This document shows positions 36,379 through 44,598 of a stretch of 57,214 nucleotides of DNA, one piece after another. Source of the DNA: Methylobacterium variabile (GTDB lineage Bacteria; Pseudomonadota; Alphaproteobacteria; Rhizobiales; Beijerinckiaceae); the NCBI RefSeq assembly GCF_001043975.1, contig NZ_LABY01000110.1, positions 1-57,214 on the forward strand. The letters run 5' to 3'. The stretch's first letter is position 1; each line of letters opens with the position of its first letter. The notes below the pieces were generated by a model. It saw nothing but the letters and a program-made list of their open reading frames with translations, did not search any database and was not told where the DNA came from. The position numbers were made by a program, and so were the translations under genes.

Positions 36379-36591
36379 ATGTCGGAGCATACGTACCGGG
36401 TCGTGGAGGTCGTCGGATCGTCGACCAAGAGTTCCGACGACGCGATCGCCAACGCCGTCGCGGATGCGGCGAAGACGCTGCGCCACGTCAACTGGTTCCA
36501 GGTGGTCGAAACCCGCGGCCACGTCGAGAACGGCCGGATCGCGCATTTTCAGGTCACGCTGAAGATCGGCTTCCGGCTCGACGACCGATAG
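36379..36591 (+). CDS. Dodecin flavin-storage protein
   Basis: The 70-residue product is full length for dodecin, a dodecameric cytosolic shell that binds flavins. The family core NWFQVVETRGHVENGRIAHF contains the flavin-stacking Trp, and it ends QVTLKIGFRLDD. An AGAAGG site precedes the ATG. It sits beside a flavin-dependent oxygenase operon, so buffering of free flavin would fit, but dodecins occur in many contexts. Confidence 0.92.
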   Translation: MSEHTYRVVEVVGSSTKSSDDAIANAVADAAKTLRHVNWFQVVETRGHVENGRIAHFQVTLKIGFRLDDR

Positions 36592-36909
36592 GGCCCTTTG
36601 CACGGGGGCGGATGCCGGCGCGCTGCCGCGTCGCGGTGTCTCGCATGACGGCCGACGACCAGGCGTCGCCTTGCACCGAGGGCCGTTGAAAACGACCTTC
36701 GGTTCCATTCCGGAATTTTCGCCAGGACTTTGGCTCAGGGCCGAAAAATCGGGCTGGATCAATGGCCCGATGCGTCGGCATCCGAAGCCATCGGCATCAC
36801 GTCGGGGGCTGCCCGGGCGATCGATAGCGCCACGGGACCGATTGGAGCCTCCCGCATCGCCCGGCCGCCATGCCCGTCCTCGACCCCTTCAGACGAGAGG
36901 CTTTCCAGC
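36592..36909. other. Intergenic stretch
   Basis: The stretch lies between dodecin and the SsuA-like gene. The downstream frame is open here back to 36730, but the signal peptide begins at 36910. No repeat, RNA or operator stands out. Confidence 0.4.
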
Positions 36910-37857
36910 ATGACGCTCACCAAGCGCGCCTTCACCGCCGGGGCGGCCGCGGCCGTCGCGGCGCTCGCGACCGGCGGCCCGGCGCGGGCCGACCGCGTGC
37001 TGCGCGTCGGCTACCAGAAGTACGGCACCATGCTGCTGCTGAAGGCGCGCGGCAGCCTCGATGCGGCGCTCAAGCCCCTCGGTTTCCGGGCCGAGTGGCG
37101 GGAATTTCCGGGCGGGCCGCAGCTGCTGGAGGCGCTCAACGCCAGGGCCGTCGATTTCGGCGTGGTCGGCGAGACGCCGCCGATCTTCGCGCAGGGAGCC
37201 GGCGCGCCGCTCGTGTACCTCGCCCACGAGCCGCCCGCGCCGAAGAGCGAGGCGATCGTCGTTCCCAAGAACAGCCCGATCCGCTCCGTCGCCGATCTGA
37301 AGGGCAAGAAGGTCGCGCTCAACAAGGGCTCGAACGTCCATTACCTGCTCGTGCGCGCCCTGGAGGAGGCCGGTCTCGCCTACACCGACATCCAGACGGT
37401 CTTCCTGGCGCCGGCGGACGGGCGGGCGGCGTTCGACGGCGGGTCGATCGACGCCTGGGTCATCTGGGACCCGTTCCTGGCCGCCGTCGAACTGTCGAGC
37501 GGCGCCCGCATCCTGCAGGACGCGACGGGGCTCGCGGCGAACCACCAGTTCTACGTCGGCGAGCGCTCCTTCACGGAATCGCAGCCCCAGGCCATCGACG
37601 CCGTGCTCGCGGCGATCGCGGTGATCGACCGCGAGACCAACGGGGTGACCGAGGCGGCGGCACGCGAGCTCAGCCCGGCGATCGGCATGCCGGTGCCGAT
37701 CCTCGCCCGGGCCCTCGGCCGCCAGAGCTGGGGCGTCGCCCCGCTCGGGCCGGAGGTCGTCGCCGGCCAGCAGCGGATCGCCGACACGTTCCTGCAGCTC
37801 GGGCTGCTGCCCCGTCCGATCCAGGTGGCGGACGCGATCCGGCAGGCGCGCTCGTAG
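36910..37857 (+). CDS. ssuA: Aliphatic sulfonate-type periplasmic binding protein (SsuA-like)
   Basis: The 315-residue product starts with a leader (MTLTKRAFTAGAAAAVAALATGG). SsuA landmarks: LRVGYQKYGTMLLLKARGSL, WREFPGGPQLLEALNARAVD, FGVVGETPPIFAQGAGAPLV, KGKKVALNKGSNVHYLLVRA and IDAWVIWDPFLAAVE. SsuA delivers sulfonates to an SsuBC importer. No ssuB or ssuC is adjacent, so it may use a transporter encoded elsewhere. Its location close to an SsuD-like operon supports a role in sulfur scavenging. Confidence 0.85.
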   Translation: MTLTKRAFTAGAAAAVAALATGGPARADRVLRVGYQKYGTMLLLKARGSLDAALKPLGFRAEWREFPGGPQLLEALNARAVDFGVVGETPPIFAQGAGAPLVYLAHEPPAPKSEAIVVPKNSPIRSVADLKGKKVALNKGSNVHYLLVRALEEAGLAYTDIQTVFLAPADGRAAFDGGSIDAWVIWDPFLAAVELSSGARILQDATGLAANHQFYVGERSFTESQPQAIDAVLAAIAVIDRETNGVTEAAARELSPAIGMPVPILARALGRQSWGVAPLGPEVVAGQQRIADTFLQLGLLPRPIQVADAIRQARS

Positions 37858-38372
37858 GGCGGGGCGTCCAGCGGAGCGCGTCGACCAGCACCGTGAGGGC
37901 GGGCGCGAGGCGCCGGCGGTTCGGATAGTGCAGGTGATAGCCCGGGAAGGGCGCGCAACACGCGTTGAGCATCCGAACGAGGCACCCCTCGGCGACATTG
38001 GTGAGCACGAGATCCTCCGGCAGAAGGCGAGCCCGAGGCCGGCCAGAGGATCGTGGCGGCCGCGTGCCCGCCCGAGGTGATCCGGACGGTGCCCGCCTGC
38101 TTGTCCCGCCATGCCGTCAGGACCGCGAGGTCAGCCGCGATGCCCGCGAGACGCGGGCCCACGATGCGCAGCAGCCGCTCGCCGGCCTCGGTCGGCGTGA
38201 CGCTGCGGGTGGTGCGGTTCAGGAGCCAAAATCCGAGCCGCTCATCCAGCCCGTTCATCGCGTGGCTGAACGCCGACTGGGTGACCCCGAGCGTCGCGTC
38301 CGCCTGGGTGAAGCTTCCCGCCCGCACGACGGAGGCGGAGCCGAGAAGGTCGTTCAGGTTCTCGCACGGCAT
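37850..38372 (-). pseudogene. LysR-family regulator, decayed
   Basis: The N-terminal DNA-binding domain is intact (GSFTQADATLGVTQSAFSHA, then LLNRTTRSVTPTEAGERLL) up to ITSGGHAAATILWP. The next codons read GLGLAF, which belong about 110 residues later in LysR proteins, so the middle of the effector domain is deleted. One base is then missing (TTCTGCCGG for TTCCTGCCGG). The tail continues in another frame as LPEDLVLTNVAEGCLVRM and PFPGYHLHYPNRR. No functional regulator can be made. Confidence 0.75.
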
Positions 38373-38423
38373 CGGCGCCCCCGGTGATGGTCACGCGCCG
38401 GTCGAGGCCCGCGTCGAGGCGGC

Positions 38424-38903
38424 TCAGGAACCGGCCGGAGCCTTTCGGGGATGGCGTTCCGCCGTGGCGACCACGGCCGCGGCGAGGCCGGCGGCGACTG
38501 CGTCCTCGGCGACGCCCCTGGCGCGGCCGGCGGCGGTGCCCGAGTCGCCGCCCCGCGCGGCGCGACCGAGCAGCGTGCCGGCGACGGCGCCGGCCGCGCC
38601 GGCCAGGGCCCCGTACCCGGGCGACGCCCGCCGTCCGGCGAGGGCCCAGCCGCCGACCGCGCCGATGGCGAGCCGGAACGCGAAGGAGGGCGGGATGCGG
38701 CGGTCGGGGGCGAACGGCATCTTGTCCCCCGCCATCTCGGCCAGGGCCGCCGCCGTCGCGACGGCCCGCGCGCCGGGGCCGGCGGGAATCGGGACGTCGC
38801 GCGTCCGCCCCCGTGACGCCGCCCAGGTCAGGGCGGCGCAAGCCGACAGGCTCCGCATCCCCGCCACCAGGCCGAGGCCGAACGAGGCTCCATATCCCTG
38901 CAT
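38424..38903 (-). CDS. DUF4126-like membrane protein
   Basis: The 159-residue Ala/Gly-rich protein has about three or four possible membrane helices, starting MQGYGASFGLGLVAGMRSLS. The pattern GLVAGMRSLSACAALTW, then a DKMPFAPDRRIPPSFAFRL-like loop and a small-residue helix (GALAGAAGAVAGTLLG), matches DUF4126 family members. Function unknown. It is one of three consecutive small membrane-protein genes on the minus strand next to crtC. Confidence 0.65.
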   Translation of the reverse strand: MQGYGASFGLGLVAGMRSLSACAALTWAASRGRTRDVPIPAGPGARAVATAAALAEMAGDKMPFAPDRRIPPSFAFRLAIGAVGGWALAGRRASPGYGALAGAAGAVAGTLLGRAARGGDSGTAAGRARGVAEDAVAAGLAAAVVATAERHPRKAPAGS

Positions 38904-38974
38904 CGCGCCCGCTCCGTGCCGTCCGCGAGGTTCCGTCCCGGGTGCGGGGCCGCGGCCCCGGTGGTGCGCGCCGA

Positions 38975-39070
38975 TCAGTAGGGCTTCGGCTTCATCAGGC
39001 TGCCGCGGCTCGAGAGGACCGCCACCACGATCCACGGGCAGACGAAGACCAGGAAGAACAGCAAGCCCAT
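38975..39070 (-). CDS. 31-residue single-helix membrane protein
   Basis: This tiny frame encodes MGLLFFLVFVCPWIVVAVLS followed by SRGSLMKPKPY. A strong GGGAGG ribosome site lies seven bases before the ATG, which raises it above chance. One membrane helix with a short basic tail is predicted. Function unknown. It lies between the DUF4126 and PsiE-like genes. Confidence 0.5.
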   Translation of the reverse strand: MGLLFFLVFVCPWIVVAVLSSRGSLMKPKPY

Positions 39071-39150
39071 CGCGGGCCTCCCTTCATTGCGCGTGACACC
39101 GCCAGTCAATGCCGCGCGTCGGCTGCCGGTTGCACGCCGGCCCGTGCGAC

Positions 39151-39681
39151 CTACTCGACCCCGGCCGGCTCGTCGTCGTCCCGGGCGCGGTGGAGCAGGA
39201 AGATCGACACCACCATGACCAGGATCAGCACCGCGAGGACGCCGAGCTCGATCATCGAGGCACGAAACAGCGCCTCCTTCTGCGGTGTCCACTCGGTGGA
39301 ATGCATCGCTTCCGCGGATTGGAGCGTGAGGACGAGGACGCGCCGGATCGAGGCGATCAGCCCGACGATCAGGAACGGCTCGCAGGTCAGCTTGCCCGAG
39401 CGCATCGACACCCGGACGGTGTGCAGGATCTCGACCAGCATCAGCAGGAAGAGCAGCCGGTCGATCACGTCGAGGAGCTGCGAGGCGGCGCCGAGCGACA
39501 GGATCGCCTTGCCGGTCAGGCCCGCCGCGTCGACGAGCGCCATCACCGCCGTGAGGGCGAGCAGCACGCCGAGGGCGGCGTAGATCGCGTGCTCGGTGTG
39601 CAGGAAGACGAAGGCGGAGAGCCGCGTCAGGCGCCCGCCCTCCTCCCGGGAGTCGTCCTGCTGCTTGACGTCGTCGGCCAT
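39151..39681 (-). CDS. PsiE-family (phosphate-starvation-inducible-like) membrane protein
   Basis: The 176-residue protein has four predicted membrane helices: AIYAALGVLLALTAVMALVD, LLDVIDRLLFLLMLVEILHT, EPFLIVGLIASIRRVLVLTL and IELGVLAVLILVMVVSIFLL. The central EPFLIVGLIASIRRVL is characteristic of PsiE-like proteins. Start at the ATG at 39681 excludes an Arg-rich leader. Physiological role poorly defined. It is downstream of crtC on the same strand, 61 bases away. Confidence 0.65.
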   Translation of the reverse strand: MADDVKQQDDSREEGGRLTRLSAFVFLHTEHAIYAALGVLLALTAVMALVDAAGLTGKAILSLGAASQLLDVIDRLLFLLMLVEILHTVRVSMRSGKLTCEPFLIVGLIASIRRVLVLTLQSAEAMHSTEWTPQKEALFRASMIELGVLAVLILVMVVSIFLLHRARDDDEPAGVE

Positions 39682-39742
39682 GGCTGTCTCCCGGCGTCGC
39701 GGCCTGGTGCGTGTGGGGAAACCTCGCGCCTCGCCGGGCACC

Positions 39743-40642
39743 TCAGCGGAGCGCCCGCGGCATGCGGAAGGGCAGCATCAGGCGCACCAGCGGATGGCTG
39801 AAGCGATCGAGGCAGAGCGCCTCGTGGACAGGCTGCACCGCCTCGCCGCAGATCCGCGCCGAGAGCAGCGAGCGGGAGTAGAACGGCGCATCCTCGAAGC
39901 GGCGCAGCACCGCGGCCGTCCCGTCGTCGCTGCGCGTCGTGCGCGGCAGGCGCCAGAGCGTGCGCGGCAGCGGCGCGGGAACGGGCGGCTCGATCGGGCG
40001 CGGCGTGCCGTCCGGGTCGAAGCGGAGCGACAGGTCCTGGCGGCTGCCGTCGCGGCGCAGGACGTCGTAGAGGATCGCGGCGCCGTGGCGGAGCGTGGAG
40101 CGCGACCAGGTCCAGCTCCGGAACGAGTGCTCGAGCGGCACGTCGCCCTCGTTGGTGTCGAGATAGGCGTGGCCCTGCCAGTGCAGGGAGGGGCGGTCGA
40201 ACGCCACCTCGATCCGCGCGGCGGGGCTGAGCGGCCACCAGCGGTGCCGGCCCTCGGCGTCGAGGGTGAAGGGGCCGGGCGTGATCCCCTCCGGCCGCAC
40301 CCGGATCGTGCCGGAGAGGCGCGAGGGCAGGGGGCTCGTCACCTCCTCGACCCGGATCGTCAGCGCGGTGCCGTCCCAGTCGAGGGAGCTCGGGCCGATC
40401 GCCAGGGAGGCGGCGTCTCGCGCCACGCTGTGCCGCCGCCGCTCGGTCATCGCCCAGGCCGCGGGCTTGCCGTAGAGCACCACGTTGACGGCCGAGTGAT
40501 CGATCGGGTCGGCGCGTCCGCTCCAGGCGTAGTAGGGCGAGAACACGCTGCCGAGGAACGCGATGACGGTGATCCCGTGCCGGCCGTCGTCGCTGACGCC
40601 GTCGACGTACCACCAGGCGTAGCCGCCGGGGCAGACCCTCAG
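39743..40642 (-). CDS. crtC: Hydroxyneurosporene synthase (carotenoid 1,2-hydratase)
   Basis: CrtC adds water to the 1,2 double bond of acyclic carotenoids in spheroidene/spirilloxanthin synthesis. About 299 residues. The conserved N-terminal block is present (CPGGYAWWYVDGVSDDGRHG, then GSVFSPYYAWSGR), as are internal SLDWDGTALTIRVEE and WTWSRSTLRHGAAILYDVL. The frame has no ATG, GTG or TTG near the natural N-terminus. The given 5' end is a CTG that overlaps the crtD stop (CTGA), so start and coupling are unusual. Co-transcribed with crtD under the PpsR-site promoter at 42181. Confidence 0.85.
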   Translation of the reverse strand: MRVCPGGYAWWYVDGVSDDGRHGITVIAFLGSVFSPYYAWSGRADPIDHSAVNVVLYGKPAAWAMTERRRHSVARDAASLAIGPSSLDWDGTALTIRVEEVTSPLPSRLSGTIRVRPEGITPGPFTLDAEGRHRWWPLSPAARIEVAFDRPSLHWQGHAYLDTNEGDVPLEHSFRSWTWSRSTLRHGAAILYDVLRRDGSRQDLSLRFDPDGTPRPIEPPVPAPLPRTLWRLPRTTRSDDGTAAVLRRFEDAPFYSRSLLSARICGEAVQPVHEALCLDRFSHPLVRLMLPFRMPRALR

Positions 40643-42156
40643 GTCGAACCGAGGTCCCGCAGCACGCTCGCCGCCGCGAGCCGGCCCGACTGGGCCGCCA
40701 TCGGCACGCCCGGCCCCGGATGGACGCTCCCCCCCGCCAGGTAGAGGCCCGGCAGCCGCGTGCGGGCCCCCGGGCGGCGGAACGACGCCATCCAGCCGTG
40801 CGAGGCCCGCCCGTAGAGCGCGCCCCCCGTCGCCGGGAACATCCGGGCGAAGTCCGGCGGCGCCGTCGTCACCCGCGCCGTCTCGGAGATCGTCAGGCCG
40901 CAGGCGGAGAGCCGCCGGCTCATCGTGTCGTGGCATCGGGCGATCTCCTCGGGAGGCAGGGGGGCGTCGCGCGCGGGCGCGTTGACGAGGCAGAGCAGGG
41001 CTTCGGGGGCATCCGGCGGCGCGCCGTCGTCCCGGTCCTGCACGTCTCCGCCGCGGTCCGGCGCGCTGTCGCCGCGGTCCTGTGCGCAGACGTAGACGGT
41101 GGGGTCCCGCGGCAGGCGGGCGCCACTGATGTCCGAGAACTCGCGCGCGTAGTCGGGCGAGAAGAACACGTTGTGCCGCGCGAGCGGGAAGCCGTCCGGC
41201 CGGCCTGCCACCGCGAAGGTCACCGCCGAGAGCGAGCGCTCGGCCGCCGGCACGGGATCGGCCGCGTCGGCGGCGCCCGGTCCGAACAGCCCCGCGGCGA
41301 AGGCGGCGGCGTCGGCATTCGCGACCACACGCGTCGCCGGCAGCCGCTCGCCGCCGGCGAGGACCACGGCGGTGACGCGCCCGCCCTCGACGACGATCTC
41401 GCTGGCGGCCTGCCCGTAGCGCAGCACCGCGCCGCGCTCCGCCGCGAGGTCGGCGACGGCGGCGGCGAGGCGGGAGAGGCCGCCCTCCAGGGTCCAGACC
41501 CCCTCCATCTCGACATGGGCGACGAGCATCAGGGTCGCGGGGGCCGCGAAGGGCGAGGAGCCGCAATAGGTGGCGTAGCGGCCGAAGAGCTGGCGCAGGC
41601 GCGGATCGCGAAAATGCTCGCAGAGCGCGGTCCACAGGGTGGTGAAGGGCTGGATCCGCCACAGGTCGCCCATGCCCCATGGACCGACCCGCAGGGCGAG
41701 GTCCATGGGCGTCGGTCGCTGGCCGCGGATGAACGGCCCCTCGAGGGTGCGGTAGATCTCGCCGGCCCGGGCGCGGAAGCGGCGGAAGCCCTCCGCCTCC
41801 CGCGCCCCGGCGAAGGCCGCGATGGCGGCCTCGGAGCGGGCGGGATCGGCGAAGAGGTCGAGGCGCTCGCTCGCGCTCCAGGCGTGGCGGGCGAGCAGTG
41901 CGGCGGGCCTCAGGGACACGCGGGAGGCGAGATCCGCCCCGCATTCGGAGAAGACCTCCTCGAAGACCCAGCGCATGGTGAAGACCGTCGGGCCGGCCTC
42001 GACGCGGCGGGGCCCGGCCGCCACCCGGCGCATCTTGCCGCCCGGGGCGGCCTCCTTCTCGACCAGCGTCACCGGCACGCCGGAGGCAGCGAGCTTCAGC
42101 GCGGCGACGAGCCCGCCGATCCCCGCCCCGATCACCACCACCCGCTCGTCCGGCAT
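40639..42156 (-). CDS. crtD: Methoxyneurosporene dehydrogenase (carotenoid 3,4-desaturase)
   Basis: This 505-residue FAD enzyme of the phytoene-desaturase family has the dinucleotide fold VVVIGAGIGGLVAALKLAAS followed by GGKMRR, and the C-terminal LPGLYLAGGSVHPGPGVPMA flavin-binding motif. CrtD desaturates at C-3,4 after hydration and methylation. An aspartate-rich low-complexity insertion (about residues 320-335, AQDRGDSAPDRGGDVQDRDDG) is unusual. The ATG at 42156 has GGGAGAT eight bases upstream; in-frame ATGs nearer the PpsR sites are less likely. Divergent from crtE. Confidence 0.88.
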   Translation of the reverse strand: MPDERVVVIGAGIGGLVAALKLAASGVPVTLVEKEAAPGGKMRRVAAGPRRVEAGPTVFTMRWVFEEVFSECGADLASRVSLRPAALLARHAWSASERLDLFADPARSEAAIAAFAGAREAEGFRRFRARAGEIYRTLEGPFIRGQRPTPMDLALRVGPWGMGDLWRIQPFTTLWTALCEHFRDPRLRQLFGRYATYCGSSPFAAPATLMLVAHVEMEGVWTLEGGLSRLAAAVADLAAERGAVLRYGQAASEIVVEGGRVTAVVLAGGERLPATRVVANADAAAFAAGLFGPGAADAADPVPAAERSLSAVTFAVAGRPDGFPLARHNVFFSPDYAREFSDISGARLPRDPTVYVCAQDRGDSAPDRGGDVQDRDDGAPPDAPEALLCLVNAPARDAPLPPEEIARCHDTMSRRLSACGLTISETARVTTAPPDFARMFPATGGALYGRASHGWMASFRRPGARTRLPGLYLAGGSVHPGPGVPMAAQSGRLAAASVLRDLGST

Positions 42157-42180
42157 GCCGTTGATCTCCCGCCGCATTAG

Positions 42181-42198
42181 TGTCAATCATAGTTGACA
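42181..42198. promoter_or_regulatory. PpsR/CrtJ-type site 1 (crtD-crtE)
   Basis: TGTCAATCATAGTTGACA fits TGT-N12-ACA, with perfect TGTCAA/TTGACA dyad symmetry. This is the recognition sequence of the aerobic/light repressor PpsR (CrtJ) of purple bacteria. It lies in the 84-base gap between divergent crtD and crtE, so it should control both. Confidence 0.8.
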
Positions 42199-42206
42199 GT
42201 AAGAAA

Positions 42207-42224
42207 TGTTCAAACGATTTGACA
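42207..42224. promoter_or_regulatory. PpsR/CrtJ-type site 2 (crtD-crtE)
   Basis: TGTTCAAACGATTTGACA again fits TGT-N12-ACA. It begins 26 bases after the start of site 1, leaving eight bases between, close to the spacing at which PpsR tetramers bind tandem sites cooperatively. It is 16 bases before the crtE start. Confidence 0.75.
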
Positions 42225-42240
42225 CGCACGGGAGAGACGC

Positions 42241-43113
42241 ATGGACGACGGTCGGCGCATCGAGCGGGCCCTGGACGTGGCCGTGTCCCACGCGGAGGCG
42301 CCGGGGGCGCCCCCGCTCCTCGCGGAGGCGATCCGCTACGCGGTCTTCCCGGGCGGGCACCGCATTCGGCCGCGGCTCTGCCTCGCGGTGGCCCGGGCCT
42401 GCGGCGACGACGACCCGGCGGCGTCGGACGCCGCGGCGGCGGCGATCGAGCTCCTGCACTGCGCCTCGCTCGTCCACGACGACCTGCCCTGCTTCGACGA
42501 CGCGGCGATGCGGCGCCAGAAGCCCTCGGTCCACGTCGCCTACGGCGAGCCGGTGGCGCTCCTCACCGGCGACGCGCTGATCGTGCTCGCCTTCGAGACG
42601 CTCGCCCGCGGCGCCGCACGGACGCCCTCGCGCCTCGCCGCCCTCGTCGGGCTGGTGGCACGCGCGGTAGGCTCGCCCGCCGGCATCGTGGCCGGTCAGG
42701 CCTGGGAATCGGAGCCGACCGTCGGGCTCTCGGTCTACCAGCAGGCGAAGACCGGCGCGCTCTTCGCCGCTGCCACCGTCACGGGCGCCGCCGCGGCGGG
42801 GTCCGAGCCGATGGCCTGGCGGCTCCTCGGCGAGTATCTCGGCGAGGCCTACCAGGTCGCCGACGACCTGCGCGACGTCGCCTGCCGCCAGGAGGAGGTC
42901 GGCAAGCCGGTCGGGCGCGACGTCACCCTCGGACGGCCCAACGCCGCGGCGCTGCTGGGCATGGACGGGGCCCTGCGCCGCCTCTCCGACCTCGCCCACG
43001 AGGCGATGGAGGTGATCCCCGCTTGCCCCGGCATCGACGACTTGCGCGACGAGATCCTGGCCCAGACCCGCCTGTTCCTGCCGGCGCGGCTGGCGCAGGG
43101 GCTGGCGGCGTAG
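42241..43113 (+). CDS. crtE: Geranylgeranyl diphosphate synthase
   Basis: The 290-residue prenyl transferase has first aspartate motif DDLPCFD (within LVHDDLPCFDDAAMRRQKPS) and second motif DDLRD (YQVADDLRDVACRQEEVGKP). It makes C20 geranylgeranyl diphosphate for carotenoids and the bacteriochlorophyll tail. GGGAGAG lies six bases before the ATG. It is the first gene of the crtEF-bchCXYZ-puf superoperon and follows the tandem PpsR sites. Confidence 0.9.
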   Translation: MDDGRRIERALDVAVSHAEAPGAPPLLAEAIRYAVFPGGHRIRPRLCLAVARACGDDDPAASDAAAAAIELLHCASLVHDDLPCFDDAAMRRQKPSVHVAYGEPVALLTGDALIVLAFETLARGAARTPSRLAALVGLVARAVGSPAGIVAGQAWESEPTVGLSVYQQAKTGALFAAATVTGAAAAGSEPMAWRLLGEYLGEAYQVADDLRDVACRQEEVGKPVGRDVTLGRPNAAALLGMDGALRRLSDLAHEAMEVIPACPGIDDLRDEILAQTRLFLPARLAQGLAA

Positions 43114-43161
43114 GGCGCGATGGCCGGAGGCACTCCCGCCCGCAGGGCCGCACGCCGCCGA

Positions 43162-43348
43162 ACCCTCTCCCCTCTGCGGGGGAGGGTGCCCCACGCAGTG
43201 GGGCGGGAGAGGGGCAGCGCGACGGTTCAGGATGTGGCGTCCTTCACGGTTGCCGCGGCCTCTCCCGAAGCGCCTTCCCCCCTCGGCGGGACTGCGTCCC
43301 GCTGCGCTCGCTTACGCTCGCCACCCTCCCACGCAGAGGGGGGAGGGT
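43162..43348. repeat. Intergenic inverted-repeat element between crtE and crtF
   Basis: ACCCTCTCCCCTCTGCG (43162-43178) and CGCAGAGGGGGGAGGGT (43332-43348) are near-perfect inverted arms around about 150 bases that include the hairpin GCCCCAC-GCA-GTGGGGC. This type of sequence is, from memory, scattered in intergenic DNA of Methylobacterium. The right arm ends one base before the crtF ATG and supplies its ribosome site. Confidence 0.6.
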
Positions 43349-43349
43349 C

Positions 43350-44534
43350 ATGAGGCCCGGCCCGCGCGTCCTCCCCGCGACTCCCGTCGCCCCGCCCCCG
43401 GGCTGGCGCGACCGCCTCCTCGCCTGGCGCCACTGCCTCATCGCCAGCCCGCGCTTCCAGCGCCTCGCCGCCGCCTTCCCGCCGACCCGGCCGATCGCGC
43501 GGCGCAACGCGCGGGCGCTGTTCGATCTCTGCGCCGGCTTCGTCTACGCGCAGGTGCTCGCCGCCGCGTTGCGCCTCGACCTGTTCCGTCTGCTCGCCGA
43601 CGGGCCGATGGCGCCGGAGGCGATCGCCAGCCGCCTCGACCTGCCGCCGGACCGGGCCTTGTGCCTGCTGCGGGCCGCCGCCTCGCTCGGGCTCCTCACC
43701 GCCCTGCGCGACGGACGCTTCGCCCTCGGCGACCTCGGTGCCGCCCTGCTGGGCAACCCGTCCGTCGCCGCGATGGTCGCCCACCACGCGATGCTCTACG
43801 ACGACCTGCGCGATCCCGAGGCCCTGCTGCGCGGGACCGGGGGACCGACGCGGCTCTCGGCCTACTGGGCCTATGCGGGCGCCGACGATCCGGCCGGCGT
43901 CGGCGAGGCGGCGGTGGCGCCCTACGGCGCCCTCATGGGCGCCTCGCAGGCCCTCGTCGCCCGCGACATCCTCGACGCCTATCCGCTGCGCCGCCACACC
44001 CATCTCCTCGACGTCGGCGGCGGGGAGGGCGCCTTCGCGGTCGAGGCGGCGCGCAGCGCCCCGGACCTGCGCATCACCCTGTTCGACCTGCCGCCGGTGG
44101 CGGCCCGGGCCGGCCGGCGCTTCGCGGACGAGGGGCTGGCGGGGCGCGCGGCGGCGCTCGGCGGCAGCTTTCACGCGGGCCTGCCGCGCGGGGCCGACGT
44201 GGTGTCGCTGGTCCGGGTCGTGCACGACCACAACGACGCGCCCGCCCTCGCCCTGCTGAGGAGCGCCCGCGAGGCCCTTCCCCCCGGCGGCACGCTGCTC
44301 CTCGCCGAGCCGATGGCCGGGACGCCGGGGGCCGAGCCGGTGGGGGACGCGTATTTCGGCCTCTACCTCCTCGCCATGGGCAGCGGGCGGCCCCGCACCG
44401 CCGCCGAGCTCTCCGGAATGCTCGCCGAGGCGGGTTTCGGGAGCGTGCGCGAGCACCCGACGCGGCGCCCGATGCTGGTGCGCCTGCTCTCCGCGACGGC
44501 GGCGCCCGGACCCGCGCCGGGCACGCGCGCGTGA
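43350..44534 (+). CDS. crtF: Hydroxyneurosporene O-methyltransferase
   Basis: The 394-residue SAM-dependent O-methyltransferase methylates the tertiary hydroxyl made by CrtC. An N-terminal dimerisation domain (ARALFDLCAGFVYAQVLAAA, LRLDLFRLLADGPMAPEAIA) is followed by the SAM-binding core HLLDVGGGEGAFAVEAARS and a late VSLVRVVHDHNDAPALALLR segment with the catalytic His. The ATG at 43350 follows GGGGGGAGGGT contributed by the repeat element. An upstream frame is open but is repeat DNA. Confidence 0.87.
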   Translation: MRPGPRVLPATPVAPPPGWRDRLLAWRHCLIASPRFQRLAAAFPPTRPIARRNARALFDLCAGFVYAQVLAAALRLDLFRLLADGPMAPEAIASRLDLPPDRALCLLRAAASLGLLTALRDGRFALGDLGAALLGNPSVAAMVAHHAMLYDDLRDPEALLRGTGGPTRLSAYWAYAGADDPAGVGEAAVAPYGALMGASQALVARDILDAYPLRRHTHLLDVGGGEGAFAVEAARSAPDLRITLFDLPPVAARAGRRFADEGLAGRAAALGGSFHAGLPRGADVVSLVRVVHDHNDAPALALLRSAREALPPGGTLLLAEPMAGTPGAEPVGDAYFGLYLLAMGSGRPRTAAELSGMLAEAGFGSVREHPTRRPMLVRLLSATAAPGPAPGTRA

Positions 44535-44572
44535 CCAACACCCCGGAACGCCGACCGCTTGCCCGGCTCAAC

Positions 44573-44590
44573 TGTAAAGTCAACTTGACG
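44573..44590. promoter_or_regulatory. PpsR/CrtJ-like site 1 (bchC)
   Basis: TGTAAAGTCAACTTGACG matches TGT-N12-ACA except for the last base. It lies in the AT-richer gap between crtF and bchC, where purple bacteria place the bchC promoter that reads into bchXYZ and puf. Confidence 0.6.
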
Positions 44591-44598
44591 CATTTATA

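Noticed and set aside
42180..43349. Upstream extension of the crtF frame
   Set aside because: The frame runs through crtE and repeat DNA with no protein-like sequence; the CrtF family sequence begins at 43350.
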